A DNA stretch of 64,000 nt from CAKMZU01 sp965248335 (GCA_965248335.1 CBDFIY010000003.1:1364001-1428000); one strand, 5' to 3'. Positions 9,001 to 17,654 are shown, numbered from the stretch's first letter. Notes: generated from the sequence alone by a model not told the origin. Numbers and translations: made by a program.

Positions 9001-10056
9001 TTGGAGTTTTTGGCTGAATATGGGCTTTTTTTATTAAAAGCCATCACGGTAGTTGTTTCTTTTATTGTTATCCTTGCCGCTATAGCTGCACAAGCGTTGA
9101 AATCAAAGCATGGTGATTCTCCAAAAGGGGAGCTGCATGTGATTCATGTAAATAAAAAATACGAAGATTATGAAGAGGATTTAAAGCATAGCATCTTAGA
9201 TAAAGATGCCTGGAAAGAAGAAAAGAAGGCTGCAAAAAAAGAGAAGAAAAGCAACGATAAAAAACAAAAGAAAGAAAAAGCGAAAGCACAAAATCGTCTT
9301 TTTGTTATCGATTTTGAAGGTGATGTTAAAGCCAGTGCGGTTGAAAGTTTACGTGAAGAAGTCACTGCCATTTTAATGGTGGCACAAAAAGACGATGAAG
9401 TTGTCGTGAATGTCGAGAGCGCAGGTGGCATGGTGCATACATATGGCTTAGCCGCGTCTCAGCTACAACGTATTAGAGATCATGGTATTAGCCTGACGGT
9501 TTGCATTGATAAAGTTGCTGCCAGTGGTGGCTATTTAATGGCTTGTGTGGCTGATCGTATTCTTGCCGCGCCCTTTGCGATTGTAGGCTCAATAGGGGTG
9601 TTGGCACAAATTCCTAACTTTCACCGTCTCTTGAAGAAGCATGATATTGACTACAATATCATGACGGCAGGTGAATATAAGGCACCTGTTACTATGTTTG
9701 GCCAGATTACAGATAAAGGGCGAGATAAATTACAGAAAGATCTTGAAGATACACACGTACTGTTCAAAGACTTTATTGCAGTACACCGTGATCAAATTAA
9801 TCTCGATGAAGTGGCTACCGGAGAGATTTGGTATGGCAAGCAAGCGATAGCGCATCAATTGGTTGATGAGATCATGACAAGCGATAGTTTTTTGATGAAA
9901 GAAAAAGACGAAAAAGTGATTTATCAAGTGGCCTTCACTGAGAAAAAATCATTACCTGAAAAGCTAGGGTTGGCCGCTAAATATGGTGTTAACGCTGCTA
10001 TAGGTGCTGTGTTCAAACAAGAGCAAGAAAGCCAGATTACTAGTAAAATCAGCTAA
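9001..10056 (+). CDS. sohB: Inner-membrane serine protease SohB (S49 family)
   Basis: SohB belongs to the signal-peptide-peptidase (SppA) S49 family and acts at the periplasmic face of the inner membrane. The N-terminus (LEFLAEYGLFLLKAITVVV) matches the family opening and gives one transmembrane helix (about 8-30). A lysine-rich stretch (about 75-98) precedes the protease domain. The catalytic serine is in VAASGGYLMACVA and the general-base lysine in GEYKAP. The start is TTG 9001, supported by GGAGG at 8990-8994 and the family-like N-terminus that follows. Total 351 residues, as expected. It is the last gene of the unit that starts at 6644. Confidence 0.92.
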   Translation: MEFLAEYGLFLLKAITVVVSFIVILAAIAAQALKSKHGDSPKGELHVIHVNKKYEDYEEDLKHSILDKDAWKEEKKAAKKEKKSNDKKQKKEKAKAQNRLFVIDFEGDVKASAVESLREEVTAILMVAQKDDEVVVNVESAGGMVHTYGLAASQLQRIRDHGISLTVCIDKVAASGGYLMACVADRILAAPFAIVGSIGVLAQIPNFHRLLKKHDIDYNIMTAGEYKAPVTMFGQITDKGRDKLQKDLEDTHVLFKDFIAVHRDQINLDEVATGEIWYGKQAIAHQLVDEIMTSDSFLMKEKDEKVIYQVAFTEKKSLPEKLGLAAKYGVNAAIGAVFKQEQESQITSKIS

Positions 10057-10112
10057 AATGAGGCATTGAGGTTTTCACTGTACGTTTGATATTGAAGGCC
10101 TTATATTTATTT

Positions 10113-10141
10113 AGGGGGTGGAGTTAAATAATTCACCCCTT
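10113..10141. terminator. Hairpin between convergent sohB and moeA
   Basis: TAGGGGGTG and CACCCCTTA form a stem with one mismatch around an AT-rich loop, centred between the two converging stop codons. It lacks a long T-run on either side, so termination activity is plausible but weak. Confidence 0.5.
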
Positions 10142-10211
10142 ATGCTTTATTAGCCTGCTCTACAAGTTACTAACTAGAAAAACCTTCAAGCTAATTTGTA
10201 CGTGATCCTTA

Positions 10212-11423
10212 TTATCTGTATCGATTAAAATCAATATAGGTAACAAGATCACCGTTTTCGGTGACTTGATTGTTAGGGATACGAGCAAACCCTGTTGCAA
10301 ATACCACTGAACTAAGTACACCTGAACCTTGCTTTTTAAAAGGAGTAAGGGTTAGTTTTCCGGATTTTTCCTCGCGCTTTACGCGCATGAACTCTTCTCT
10401 CTTTGGGTTGAGCGCTTTGTTTAATGTGATGGGTAAGCGAGCAAGAGGGGGGGTGGGTTCTAGCCAGCCTTGTAGCTTGTATAAAAACGGCAGTGCAAAT
10501 AGGTTAAAGCTTGCGAATGCAGAAACTGGATTTCCAGGAAGTCCAATAATAGGTACGCGTTTCTCATTATCTTTTACATACCCAAAAGTTAATGGTTTAC
10601 CGGGTTTCATCGCCACTTTCCAAAAGTTTATTTCACCGAGCTGGTTAATGGCTGTTTTAATAAAATCGGCATCACCAACAGATACACCGCCAGTTGTTAA
10701 GATAATATCGCTTGTCTGAATGCAACGCTTTAATATATTTTTTGTGGCTGACAGGTCATCCACAACATGATGCGTATTAACAGTAAACCCTGATTGGCTT
10801 AATGCAGCGGTAAGAAGTGGTAGGTTACTATTATAAATTTGGCCTGCTTTTAAAGGGGATGGTGGTGAGACTAATTCATCGCCACTAACGATAAGCGAAA
10901 TAGTGAGGGGCTTGTAGATACTCACTTCTGCAATGCCTGAGGAAGCCAGTAAGCCAATGTGTTGAGGACTTAAGCGCGTACCTTGCTTAACAATGCAGCT
11001 GTTTTGCTGGATGTCTTCGCCTTTCAGTCGTATATGTTGGCCTATTTGTTGTGGTTGGTGAAATGTTACCTGTTTTTCTGTTATGTCGCAGTTTTCTTGC
11101 AGCTCCACTGTATTAGCACCTTCAGGAATCATTGCACCTGTATAAATGCGGGCAGCTGTACAGGGCTTGAGCGGCTTTGGCTCTATACCTGCAAAAATAG
11201 TTTGTGAGATAGGCATGCTCGCCTGACCTCTGAGGTCATCAATGTTAAAGGCAATACCATCCATTGCAGAATTATTAAAAGGCGGTGATGCAGAGGTGGC
11301 AATAGACGTTGTTGCTGATACGCAATTAAGTGCCTCCAAAAGTGTGCGTATTTCTGTAGATGGTTTCCGATATCCATCAGCTTGCTCCATTAAAGCAAGA
11401 AAAGCGTCATCGAAGCTTAGCAA
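10212..11423 (-). CDS. moeA: Molybdopterin molybdenumtransferase MoeA
   Basis: MoeA inserts molybdate into adenylated molybdopterin, the last general step of molybdenum-cofactor synthesis. The protein shows the domain-I motif NSAMDGIAF, the MoCF-binding motif TTGGVSVGDADFIK, then MKPGKPLTFG and GLPGNPVSAFASF. Length (403) is normal. The start appears to be TTG 11423, the only start codon upstream of the conserved region, preceded by GAAGGGG. No other moa/mob gene is in the window. It is transcribed away from the M18 aminopeptidase gene through a 113-base shared promoter region. Confidence 0.92.
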   Translation of the reverse strand: MLSFDDAFLALMEQADGYRKPSTEIRTLLEALNCVSATTSIATSASPPFNNSAMDGIAFNIDDLRGQASMPISQTIFAGIEPKPLKPCTAARIYTGAMIPEGANTVELQENCDITEKQVTFHQPQQIGQHIRLKGEDIQQNSCIVKQGTRLSPQHIGLLASSGIAEVSIYKPLTISLIVSGDELVSPPSPLKAGQIYNSNLPLLTAALSQSGFTVNTHHVVDDLSATKNILKRCIQTSDIILTTGGVSVGDADFIKTAINQLGEINFWKVAMKPGKPLTFGYVKDNEKRVPIIGLPGNPVSAFASFNLFALPFLYKLQGWLEPTPPLARLPITLNKALNPKREEFMRVKREEKSGKLTLTPFKKQGSGVLSSVVFATGFARIPNNQVTENGDLVTYIDFNRYR

Positions 11424-11536
11424 GGCTTTACCCCTTCTTTAAATTGATGCACTTTAACAGAAAATGTCCATTCTATCGCGGATAACCTACAATACAGCCT
11501 AAGATTTAAAAGGGCTTCAAAAGAGCAGGTAGTGCT

Positions 11537-12823
11537 ATGATAATTGCTGATATGAATCAAGAGCTTATTGATTTTATCCATACTTCCCCAACGCCATTTC
11601 ATGCGGTGAAAACCATCAAAACTTTGTTACTTGGTGAAGGTTTTATAGGGCTGGATGAAAAAAAGGCATGGGCGCTATCTCCTGGCCAGCGTTATTTTGT
11701 GACCCGCAATGATTCCAGTATTATTGCCTTTAATTATGGCGATCAGCCACTTGTCGGTTCGGGAATTCGTATGCTTGGTGCGCACACCGATAGCCCCTGT
11801 TTACGGGTAAAACCTAATGCAGATATTTTACGGCACGGATTTTTACAGGTAGGTGTTGAAGTTTATGGTGGTGCGTTATTAAACCCTTGGTACGATCGCG
11901 CATTAAGTCTTGCCGGTAAAGTATCGATAATCAACCAGGCGGGTGAGTTACAGCACATACTTATTGACTTCAAGCGAGCGGTGGGGACGATACCCAGCCT
12001 AGCGATTCATTTGGATAGAAACGCAAATACCTCGCGAACCATTAACCCGCAAACAGATATCCCTGTGATCATGCAAGTGGCATCAGCTGGGCGTGAGTCA
12101 TCTTTTAAATCAATTCTTTTAGCGCAGATAAATAGTGAATATCCAACGTTAGCTGTGAATGATATTCTTGATTATGAAATGAGTTTTTATGATGCTCAAA
12201 AAGGCGAAGTTCATGGTCTTCATCAGGATTTTTTGTCATCGGCACGGCTAGATAATTTACTCAGCTGTTTCGTGGGTTTGCAAGCATTGGTGTGTGCGGA
12301 TCGAAAGCAGCACGGGCTCTTTGTTTTTAATGATCATGAAGAGGTTGGTAGTGAATCAGCCGTGGGTGCTGCAGGCCCTATGCTGACTAATTTCTTGCAG
12401 CGGTTATTGCCGCACCAAGAAGAATTTATTCGTATGATTCAGCATTCTATAATGCTTTCTGTCGATAATGCACATGCATTACACCCTAATTATGCCTATA
12501 AGTATGATGAAAAACATGGCCCCATGCTGAATGCAGGCCCTGTTATTAAAATCAATGCAAAACAACGTTATGCGTCAAATACCGAAACGCAGTCAATTTT
12601 TCGTGCGCTGTGCCAAAAGAATAATATTCCCGTGCAATCTTTTGTCGTCCGGAGCGATATGGCTTGTGGCTCAACGATTGGCCCTATCACGGCGACAGAG
12701 CTAGGTGTTAGAACGCTTGATATTGGCGTACCGACATGGGGTATGCATTCTATTCGTGAGACCGCCGGTACGGCAGACACTCGCTATCTGTTTGATATAG
12801 TCCGTGCTTACTTTTCAGATTAG
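11537..12823 (+). CDS. apeB: M18-family aspartyl aminopeptidase
   Basis: M18 peptidases are dodecameric di-zinc aminopeptidases that remove N-terminal, often acidic, residues from peptides in the cytoplasm. The metal ligands are visible: His in LGAHTDSPCLRVKP, Asp in SARLDNLLS, the Glu pair in NDHEEVGSES, and a late His in GVPTWGMHSIRETAGT. RSDMACGSTIGPI is also typical. Length (428) fits the family. ATG 11537 is chosen; an internal ATG at 11552 is the alternative. It is a single-gene unit, divergent from moeA. Confidence 0.92.
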   Translation: MIIADMNQELIDFIHTSPTPFHAVKTIKTLLLGEGFIGLDEKKAWALSPGQRYFVTRNDSSIIAFNYGDQPLVGSGIRMLGAHTDSPCLRVKPNADILRHGFLQVGVEVYGGALLNPWYDRALSLAGKVSIINQAGELQHILIDFKRAVGTIPSLAIHLDRNANTSRTINPQTDIPVIMQVASAGRESSFKSILLAQINSEYPTLAVNDILDYEMSFYDAQKGEVHGLHQDFLSSARLDNLLSCFVGLQALVCADRKQHGLFVFNDHEEVGSESAVGAAGPMLTNFLQRLLPHQEEFIRMIQHSIMLSVDNAHALHPNYAYKYDEKHGPMLNAGPVIKINAKQRYASNTETQSIFRALCQKNNIPVQSFVVRSDMACGSTIGPITATELGVRTLDIGVPTWGMHSIRETAGTADTRYLFDIVRAYFSD

Positions 12824-12878
12824 TCATTGTTTCTTTAAAAGATCATTTTTAATGTGAATTATTCTTTGTTTATGCTGT

Positions 12879-12912
12879 CTATATAAATCGTTAGTCATGA
12901 CGGTTTATATAA
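12879..12912. repeat. AT-rich inverted repeat downstream of the aminopeptidase gene
   Basis: CTATATAAATCG and CGGTTTATATAAG face each other across a 10-base spacer, one mismatch in the inner part. It could be an operator-like palindrome or a weak hairpin behind the M18 gene. Confidence 0.4.
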
Positions 12913-13062
12913 GTCTGCTTACTTTTTCAAAGCGCTAGTGAGGGGCTCAATAAGCATATTTAGTACTTATGCAAGGCTTTACGGTACTACTTCCCTTTGA
13001 TTATATAACTCTTATTGCGTACTCGGGCTTCCATCGAGGGGATGATTTTCCGAAAGCCATTA

Positions 13063-13096
13063 TTGTGTCATTGAGAAAGTTGTGTCATTGAGACAG
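13063..13096 (+). repeat. Two tandem 17-base direct repeats
   Basis: TTGTGTCATTGAGAAAG is followed at once by TTGTGTCATTGAGACAG, 16 of 17 positions identical. The pair lies about 210 bases before the decarboxylase start, upstream of the MITE. Confidence 0.6.
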
Positions 13097-13181
13097 TGAG
13101 CATGAAAAGGTGATCCCCCATCTTCTAAAAACTGTATCAGAAAGTAAACCTCATAAGAAAACTAACGAAATGTTCGGTATA

Positions 13182-13293
13182 TACCGATCACCCTTGAAGG
13201 TGCAAGGGCGTTGGGGCCCCAATACTTACGGGTTGTAAGCTCATGGAGATTCGCTCGCTTGCCGCCTTATTGCATCTCCAATTCCGATGGGTA
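13182..13293 (+). mobile_element. MITE copy A (112 bp, IS630-type ends)
   Basis: The element begins TACCGATC and ends GATGGGTA, flanked by TA on both sides (13180-13181 and 13294-13295). It shares its whole length with copies at 57933-58056 and 62544-63967 (the latter split). Its ends are imperfect inverted repeats (left TACCGATC...TTGAAGGTGCAA, right complement TACCCATC...TTGGAGATGCAA) and resemble the ends of the IS630 element at 15506-16601. It encodes nothing. It stops 2 bases before the ribosome site of the decarboxylase gene. Confidence 0.8.
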
Positions 13294-13307
13294 TAGAGGG
13301 GGTAGCT

Positions 13308-15461
13308 ATGAAAGATATCATTATGCAAAATCGCACGGTTCTGATTTTGGGCGGCGATGATTCATGCCAAAAATCACTTGTTTTTAAAGAGTTAGGAAGT
13401 GTATTAGGCGTGCACAGCATTTATGTGCGCTATATCAGAACGCTGAAAGACCTTTATGCCATTGTTAAGAACAATACGCGTGTTTGCGCTGTGGTATTCG
13501 ATTGGGATGTGTTCAGCACAGAACTCTGCAAAGAAATTGAAAAGATAAACGAAAATCTACCCTTGTTCGCGTTTACCAATGAGCACGTCTCTCTTGATGT
13601 ATCAATGACTGATTTAGATATGATGCGCCTCAATTTCTTTGAATATAAGTTGATGGAAATACAAACGATTGCTCGCAAAATAGCGCTCGTGATTGAAGAA
13701 TACCTTGATTACATCCTGCCACCCTTGACACGTTCCTTGTTCAAATATGTTGAAGAATCCAAATACACCTATTGCACCCCCGGACATTTTGGTGGCTCTG
13801 CATTTCTAAAAAGCCCAACAGGTGCCATTTTCTATGATTTTTTTGGCAGCAATACCTTTCAGGCTGATATTTCAATTTCTGTACCTGAGTTAGGTTCCTT
13901 ACTTGATCATTCAGGTAAGCACGAAGATGCTGAGAAGTTTATCGCTAAAGTTTTTGGTGCTGATCGTAGTTATATGGTGACTAACGGGACATCCACAGCG
14001 AATAAAATTGTTGGTATGTTTTGTCTCTCAGCTGGCGACACAATGCTCATGGATAGAAATTGTCATAAGTCATTGACACATTTGATGATGATGGTGGATA
14101 TACAGCCGATATATATGAATCCGACACGTAATGCTTATGGTATTTTAGGCGGGATTCCTAAATCAGAGTTCACGGATGAAGCTGTCAAAACAAAAATGGC
14201 AAAGGCGAAAATAACGAAGCCACCCAAATATGCTGCTGTTACAAACAGCACGTATGATGGGTTGTTTTATAATACGGATTACATAAAAGAAACCTTACAT
14301 TGTGATTACTTACACTTTGATAGTGCATGGGCACCTTATACAAATTTTCATGAGATATATGAGGGTAAGGCAGGTATTACAGGGAAAAGAATCAATGATA
14401 AAGTGGTTTTTGAAACGCAAAGTACACATAAATTACTGGCAGCATTTTCTCAGGCTTCCATGATTCATGTTAAGGGGGATATTGATGAAGGTGCATTCAA
14501 TGAACCTTACATGATGCATACGTCAACGTCACCACAATACAACATGGTTGCATCTTGCGAAGTGGCGGCCGCAATGATGGAAGGGAATAGCGGAAAGCGA
14601 CTGATGGGGGAGGCGATTAAGGTAGCCATGAACTTCCGTAAGGAGATCATTAACCTATCGAAAGAGACCAATGGTTGGTTTTACCAGGTATGGCAGCCTG
14701 AAGAAATTTCAGCCGCTGACTGCTGGCCGCTGGAACCTCAGGATTCTTGGCATGGGTTTAAAGATATTGATAGTAATCACATGTATTTAGATCCCATTAA
14801 GGTGACATTATTATTACCTGGGTTAAAAAATGGCGAAATGGAAGATTTTGGTATTCCGGCAAGCCTTGTTTCTAAATACTTAGATCAGTATGGCGTGATC
14901 GTTGAGAAAACAGGCCCTTATTCCATGCTGTTTCTATTTAGTATAGGTATTGATAAAGCTAAATCGTTAAAGCTGATTCGTACCCTCGTTGATTTTAAAC
15001 GTGTGTTTGATAAGGATCTTCTGGTTAAAGATATTCTGCCAGAATTACATCAAGAAGATTTGTGCTTCTATGAGCACGTCAGCTTAAAGGCGTTAGCGAA
15101 AGGGCTGCATGATGAAATGAAAAAATACGACTTGCCTACATTGATGTTTAATGCTTTTGATGATTTGCCTGAAATGGTTCTAACACCTTATCAAGCTTTT
15201 CAGGAAGTTGTACGAGGTAATACGCAGCTCGTTTTGTTGAGTGAGCTTATTGGAAAGGTATGTGCACATATGGTGTTACCGTACCCACCTGGCGTACCTA
15301 TTATTATACCCGGAGAAAAATTAAATCCTGATAATAGGGTGGTTTTAGAATTTTTGGAGATGTTGGTTGAAACTGGGCAAAGTTACCCGGGGTTTGAAAC
15401 TGACATTCACGGTATAGAGGGGCGCGATGGCGATTATTATGCAACTGTCGTCAATCAATGA
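13308..15461 (+). CDS. PLP-dependent lysine decarboxylase (CadA/LdcI type)
   Basis: It converts lysine to cadaverine and CO2, consuming a proton; the class serves acid tolerance and polyamine supply. The 717-residue protein has an N-terminal wing domain (about 1-125), the PLP core with the Schiff-base lysine near residue 375 in ETQSTHKLLAAFSQASM, FDSAWAPYTNF upstream, and the C-terminal domain with LPYPPGVPIIIPGE. Similarity follows E. coli LdcI closely along the length, so lysine is the best substrate guess; ornithine or arginine cannot be excluded. ATG 13308 is preceded by GAGGGGG at 13296-13302; an in-frame ATG at 13287 lies inside the MITE and is rejected. No cadB antiporter or cadC regulator is adjacent. 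Mobile DNA flanks the gene on both sides. Confidence 0.9.
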   Translation: MKDIIMQNRTVLILGGDDSCQKSLVFKELGSVLGVHSIYVRYIRTLKDLYAIVKNNTRVCAVVFDWDVFSTELCKEIEKINENLPLFAFTNEHVSLDVSMTDLDMMRLNFFEYKLMEIQTIARKIALVIEEYLDYILPPLTRSLFKYVEESKYTYCTPGHFGGSAFLKSPTGAIFYDFFGSNTFQADISISVPELGSLLDHSGKHEDAEKFIAKVFGADRSYMVTNGTSTANKIVGMFCLSAGDTMLMDRNCHKSLTHLMMMVDIQPIYMNPTRNAYGILGGIPKSEFTDEAVKTKMAKAKITKPPKYAAVTNSTYDGLFYNTDYIKETLHCDYLHFDSAWAPYTNFHEIYEGKAGITGKRINDKVVFETQSTHKLLAAFSQASMIHVKGDIDEGAFNEPYMMHTSTSPQYNMVASCEVAAAMMEGNSGKRLMGEAIKVAMNFRKEIINLSKETNGWFYQVWQPEEISAADCWPLEPQDSWHGFKDIDSNHMYLDPIKVTLLLPGLKNGEMEDFGIPASLVSKYLDQYGVIVEKTGPYSMLFLFSIGIDKAKSLKLIRTLVDFKRVFDKDLLVKDILPELHQEDLCFYEHVSLKALAKGLHDEMKKYDLPTLMFNAFDDLPEMVLTPYQAFQEVVRGNTQLVLLSELIGKVCAHMVLPYPPGVPIIIPGEKLNPDNRVVLEFLEMLVETGQSYPGFETDIHGIEGRDGDYYATVVNQ

Positions 15462-15505
15462 TGGGCGGTAGTGTCACCGTTTTTTATACGTGGAGCTGAG
15501 GGTTA

Positions 15506-16601
15506 TACCCAACTGACTTCAATGTGCGCGATTTAGCTGTTGGAAATTATCATTAATTCTACTGCCTAAATCAGCGCCAATTTCAGGTAGTATTTTTTCA
15601 AAAAACTCGCTAATTTTATTTTTAAAATCCTTTGCCGTGGAAAAGTACTGGTTATTCCTGACTTTTTCGTTCATCACCTTCCACAGCCGCTCTATGGGGT
15701 TTAGATTTGGGCTGTATGGTGGCAAGGTGTGAAGTTTAATGCCTAACTTGTCCGCAGCGCTCAGGACAGCCTTGGATTTATGATAGCCAGCTCCATCTAA
15801 AACTAAATGCACTGTCTTCTCACTATAATGTGCTCGTATTTTATGGAAAAATTCAATAATCGAATCGCCATTAACGGTGTCATATTGGCCGATAATAGCT
15901 TCTTCTATATGGGTGAGTTCGATAGCACCTATTATATTGAGCCGTGTCCGACTTCCCGTGGTCTCTATGGGTTTATCGACACCCGTTTTGATCCATCCCG
16001 ATGTGATTTTTGTTGCTTGAGTTGGATGAACTGCGTCCATGAACAGTAAGGCTTCACCCTCTGATAGCTCAGCTTTTAGCGCTTCATACTTTTCAATAAA
16101 TTGCGCTTGTTTTTCAACATCAAACTTATGTGGAATGCCTTTAGGCTTTTTATAGCTGAAACCCTTTTGGTGTAACCACTGGGTTAGCCCTGAAACACTA
16201 AACTGCACACCCCAAGTTGTTTTAATATAATGACCAATTTGGCTCACTTGGGTATATATTTTTCCTGACAAATGAGTAACCAGCAACTGAGATTGCTCGT
16301 TATCTAGGTAACCTTTGGAGCCGCCATTGGTTGATAATAACTTTTCATCATTTAGGTAATCATTAAGATGCCGAACAATCGTGGACTCATCTTTTCTTAA
16401 TGCCTGAGCGATCATTCTTGTCGACCAGCCTTCCGACCGCAACAAAACGACCTTCAAACGATCACTTTCTCTACTGTCTCTTGCTTGCTTATGACGCAAT
16501 TCCAGTGCAAGTTTTTCGTTTTTTGTCAGGTCGATTTCCAGCATCTGCGCACTATGATAATTTACTCTTTATAAATCAAGTACTTTCAATAGCGATGGGT
16601 A
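15506..16601 (-). mobile_element. IS630-family insertion sequence, complete (1096 bp)
   Basis: Terminal inverted repeats of 30 bases (15506-15535 and 16572-16601) start with TACCCA and end with GATTTA, identical at 20 of 30 positions. TA dinucleotides flank both ends (15504-15505, 16602-16603), as expected for IS630, which targets TA. One intact transposase gene fills the element; its stop lies inside the left repeat. The right end abuts a truncated, inverted MITE end. Confidence 0.88.
15519..16544 (-). CDS. IS630-family transposase
   Basis: The 341-residue DDE transposase has an N-terminal helix-turn-helix (about 28-62, STRMIAQALRKDESTIVRHL), a second DNA-binding part with a winged-helix look (about 85-140) and the catalytic triad Asp170 (LLFMDAVHP), Asp250 (LVLDGAGYHKS) and Glu285 (PYSPNLNPIERLW). 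No frameshift or missing residue is seen, so it should be active. It could also act in trans on the MITEs described here, whose ends resemble this element's ends. Confidence 0.93.
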   Translation of the reverse strand: MLEIDLTKNEKLALELRHKQARDSRESDRLKVVLLRSEGWSTRMIAQALRKDESTIVRHLNDYLNDEKLLSTNGGSKGYLDNEQSQLLVTHLSGKIYTQVSQIGHYIKTTWGVQFSVSGLTQWLHQKGFSYKKPKGIPHKFDVEKQAQFIEKYEALKAELSEGEALLFMDAVHPTQATKITSGWIKTGVDKPIETTGSRTRLNIIGAIELTHIEEAIIGQYDTVNGDSIIEFFHKIRAHYSEKTVHLVLDGAGYHKSKAVLSAADKLGIKLHTLPPYSPNLNPIERLWKVMNEKVRNNQYFSTAKDFKNKISEFFEKILPEIGADLGSRINDNFQQLNRAH

Positions 16602-16608
16602 TATATAT

Positions 16609-16641
16609 CCAACGCCCTTGCATCTTCAAATGTGATCAGTA
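16609..16641 (-). mobile_element. Truncated MITE end (copy D, 33 bp, inverted)
   Basis: On the minus strand this reads TACTGATCACATTTGAAG and continues to GGGCGTTGG, matching the left 33 bases of the MITEs, with TA outside at 16642-16643. The rest of the MITE is missing where the IS630 element begins. It faces MITE copy A across the lysine decarboxylase gene. Confidence 0.7.
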
Positions 16642-16673
16642 TAAGCCTTCAGCTCAAAAGAGGTAGCGTTTAT

Positions 16674-17150
16674 TTAACCGGGATTACCTATTTGCGTCTG
16701 TTCGAAATTCTGTAAACCAATGCGGTCGATAAGGTCTATTTGCGTTTCTAACCAATCAATATGATCTTCTTCAGAAATAAGGATGTCTGAGAAAATCTGT
16801 CTTGATGCATAGTCATTGATAGATTCACAGTAGCCGATGGCTTCATTAAGGTCTTTGTGAGCAATATGTTCTATTTTTAAATCGCACTCCAGCATTTCGC
16901 GTGTGTTTTCACCAATGAGTAATTTTCCCAGTTTTTGAAGGTTGGGTATGCCACCAAGAAATAAAATACGTTCAATCAATGTATCGGCATGCTTCATTTC
17001 GTCGATGGATTCTTCATACTCTTTGTCTGCGAGTACTTTTAGCCCCCAGTCTTTAAACATGCGGGAGTGAAGGAAGTATTGGTTGATAGCGACGAGTTCA
17101 TTGCCGAGAACGGTGTTCAGGTGTTCAATAACTTTTTTATCGCCTTTCAT
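16674..17150 (-). CDS. bfr: Bacterioferritin
   Basis: Bacterioferritin forms a 24-mer shell that oxidises Fe2+ and stores it as a mineral. The 158-residue protein has every ferroxidase residue at the standard position: Glu18, Glu51, His54, Glu94, Glu127 and His130, and the haem ligand Met52. It therefore looks like the haem-binding, catalytically competent type. AGGAG lies 8 bases before ATG 17150. It is downstream of bfd on the same strand with a 122-base gap, so it may be co-transcribed or have its own promoter. Confidence 0.95.
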   Translation of the reverse strand: MKGDKKVIEHLNTVLGNELVAINQYFLHSRMFKDWGLKVLADKEYEESIDEMKHADTLIERILFLGGIPNLQKLGKLLIGENTREMLECDLKIEHIAHKDLNEAIGYCESINDYASRQIFSDILISEEDHIDWLETQIDLIDRIGLQNFEQTQIGNPG

Positions 17151-17272
17151 GACGTAGCTCCTATAAAAGATTATGGGCTAAGTTTGCGTATGAAATTGCA
17201 ATAAGTCAATACTAAGTTATTGATACTTAAGGTAAAGTGTATGGAGGGTGATAAGGATTTTGATTTGTATTT

Positions 17273-17482
17273 TCACCCCGCAGCATAAAAAGTCGTTGAA
17301 TCAGCAACTTGTGCCATTTCGCTGGAGGCCTCTTTTATTATTACTTTTGCGTCACAGGCACACTGACCGCATCCTGTACCTACGCCGAGTTGCTTCCTTA
17401 CTTTTCGGTAAGAAGATGCACCTTCATAGACAGCATGCTTAATGTCGTTGTCTGTGATGCCTTTGCAGATGCAAATGTACAT
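17273..17482 (-). CDS. bfd: Bacterioferritin-associated ferredoxin
   Basis: Bfd is a small [2Fe-2S] protein that docks on bacterioferritin and passes electrons to release stored iron. From ATG 17482 the product has 69 residues with the four cluster cysteines at 4, 6, 38 and 41 (YICICKG and GTGCGQCACD). An in-frame upstream ATG at 17503 adds MYFLGKP and is not family-like. AGGT precedes the chosen start. A Fur-like palindrome lies 50 bases upstream, consistent with induction under iron starvation, when release of stored iron is needed. Confidence 0.93.
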   Translation of the reverse strand: MYICICKGITDNDIKHAVYEGASSYRKVRKQLGVGTGCGQCACDAKVIIKEASSEMAQVADSTTFYAAG

Positions 17483-17526
17483 AGGTTTACCTAAAAAATA
17501 CACACTATCGATGTATTAAATGTAGG

Positions 17527-17557
17527 GCAAATGATAATCGTTGTCAATATCATTTGC
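17527..17557. promoter_or_regulatory. Fur-box-like palindrome upstream of bfd
   Basis: TGATAATCGTTGTCA (17532-17546) matches the 7-1-7 Fur consensus TGATAATNATTATCA at 12 of 14 fixed positions. It sits inside a larger palindrome with 10-base arms GCAAATGATA (17527-17536) and TATCATTTGC (17548-17557). The position fits repression of bfd by iron-loaded Fur. Confidence 0.7.
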
Positions 17558-17625
17558 TATTAATGCTTGGTTTCTCCGATTGTTTTACCGAGTTGTGAAA
17601 TTTTTACTTGTCGTTTCAAAAAAGG

Positions 17626-17654
17626 TTGTCCTTTAACCTTAGGGTAACTATCAT
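17626..17654 (+). promoter_or_regulatory. Sigma70-like promoter for the peroxiredoxin gene
   Basis: TTGTCC (17626-17631) and TATCAT (17649-17654) are separated by 17 bases and lie about 70 bases before the start codon. No OxyR site could be assigned with confidence. Confidence 0.45.

Larger units (their letters stand above)
12824..13181. other. Intergenic region upstream of the MITE and lysine decarboxylase gene
   Basis: No gene is seen. The stretch contains an inverted repeat of TATATAAA type (12879-12890 with 12901-12912) and a 17-base tandem duplication (13063-13096). Both may belong to regulation of the decarboxylase gene, but nothing in the sequence proves it. Confidence 0.45.

Noticed and set aside
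13287..13307. Earlier ATG for the lysine decarboxylase
   Set aside because: This start lies inside the MITE and upstream of the GAGGGGG ribosome site; ATG 13308 fits better.
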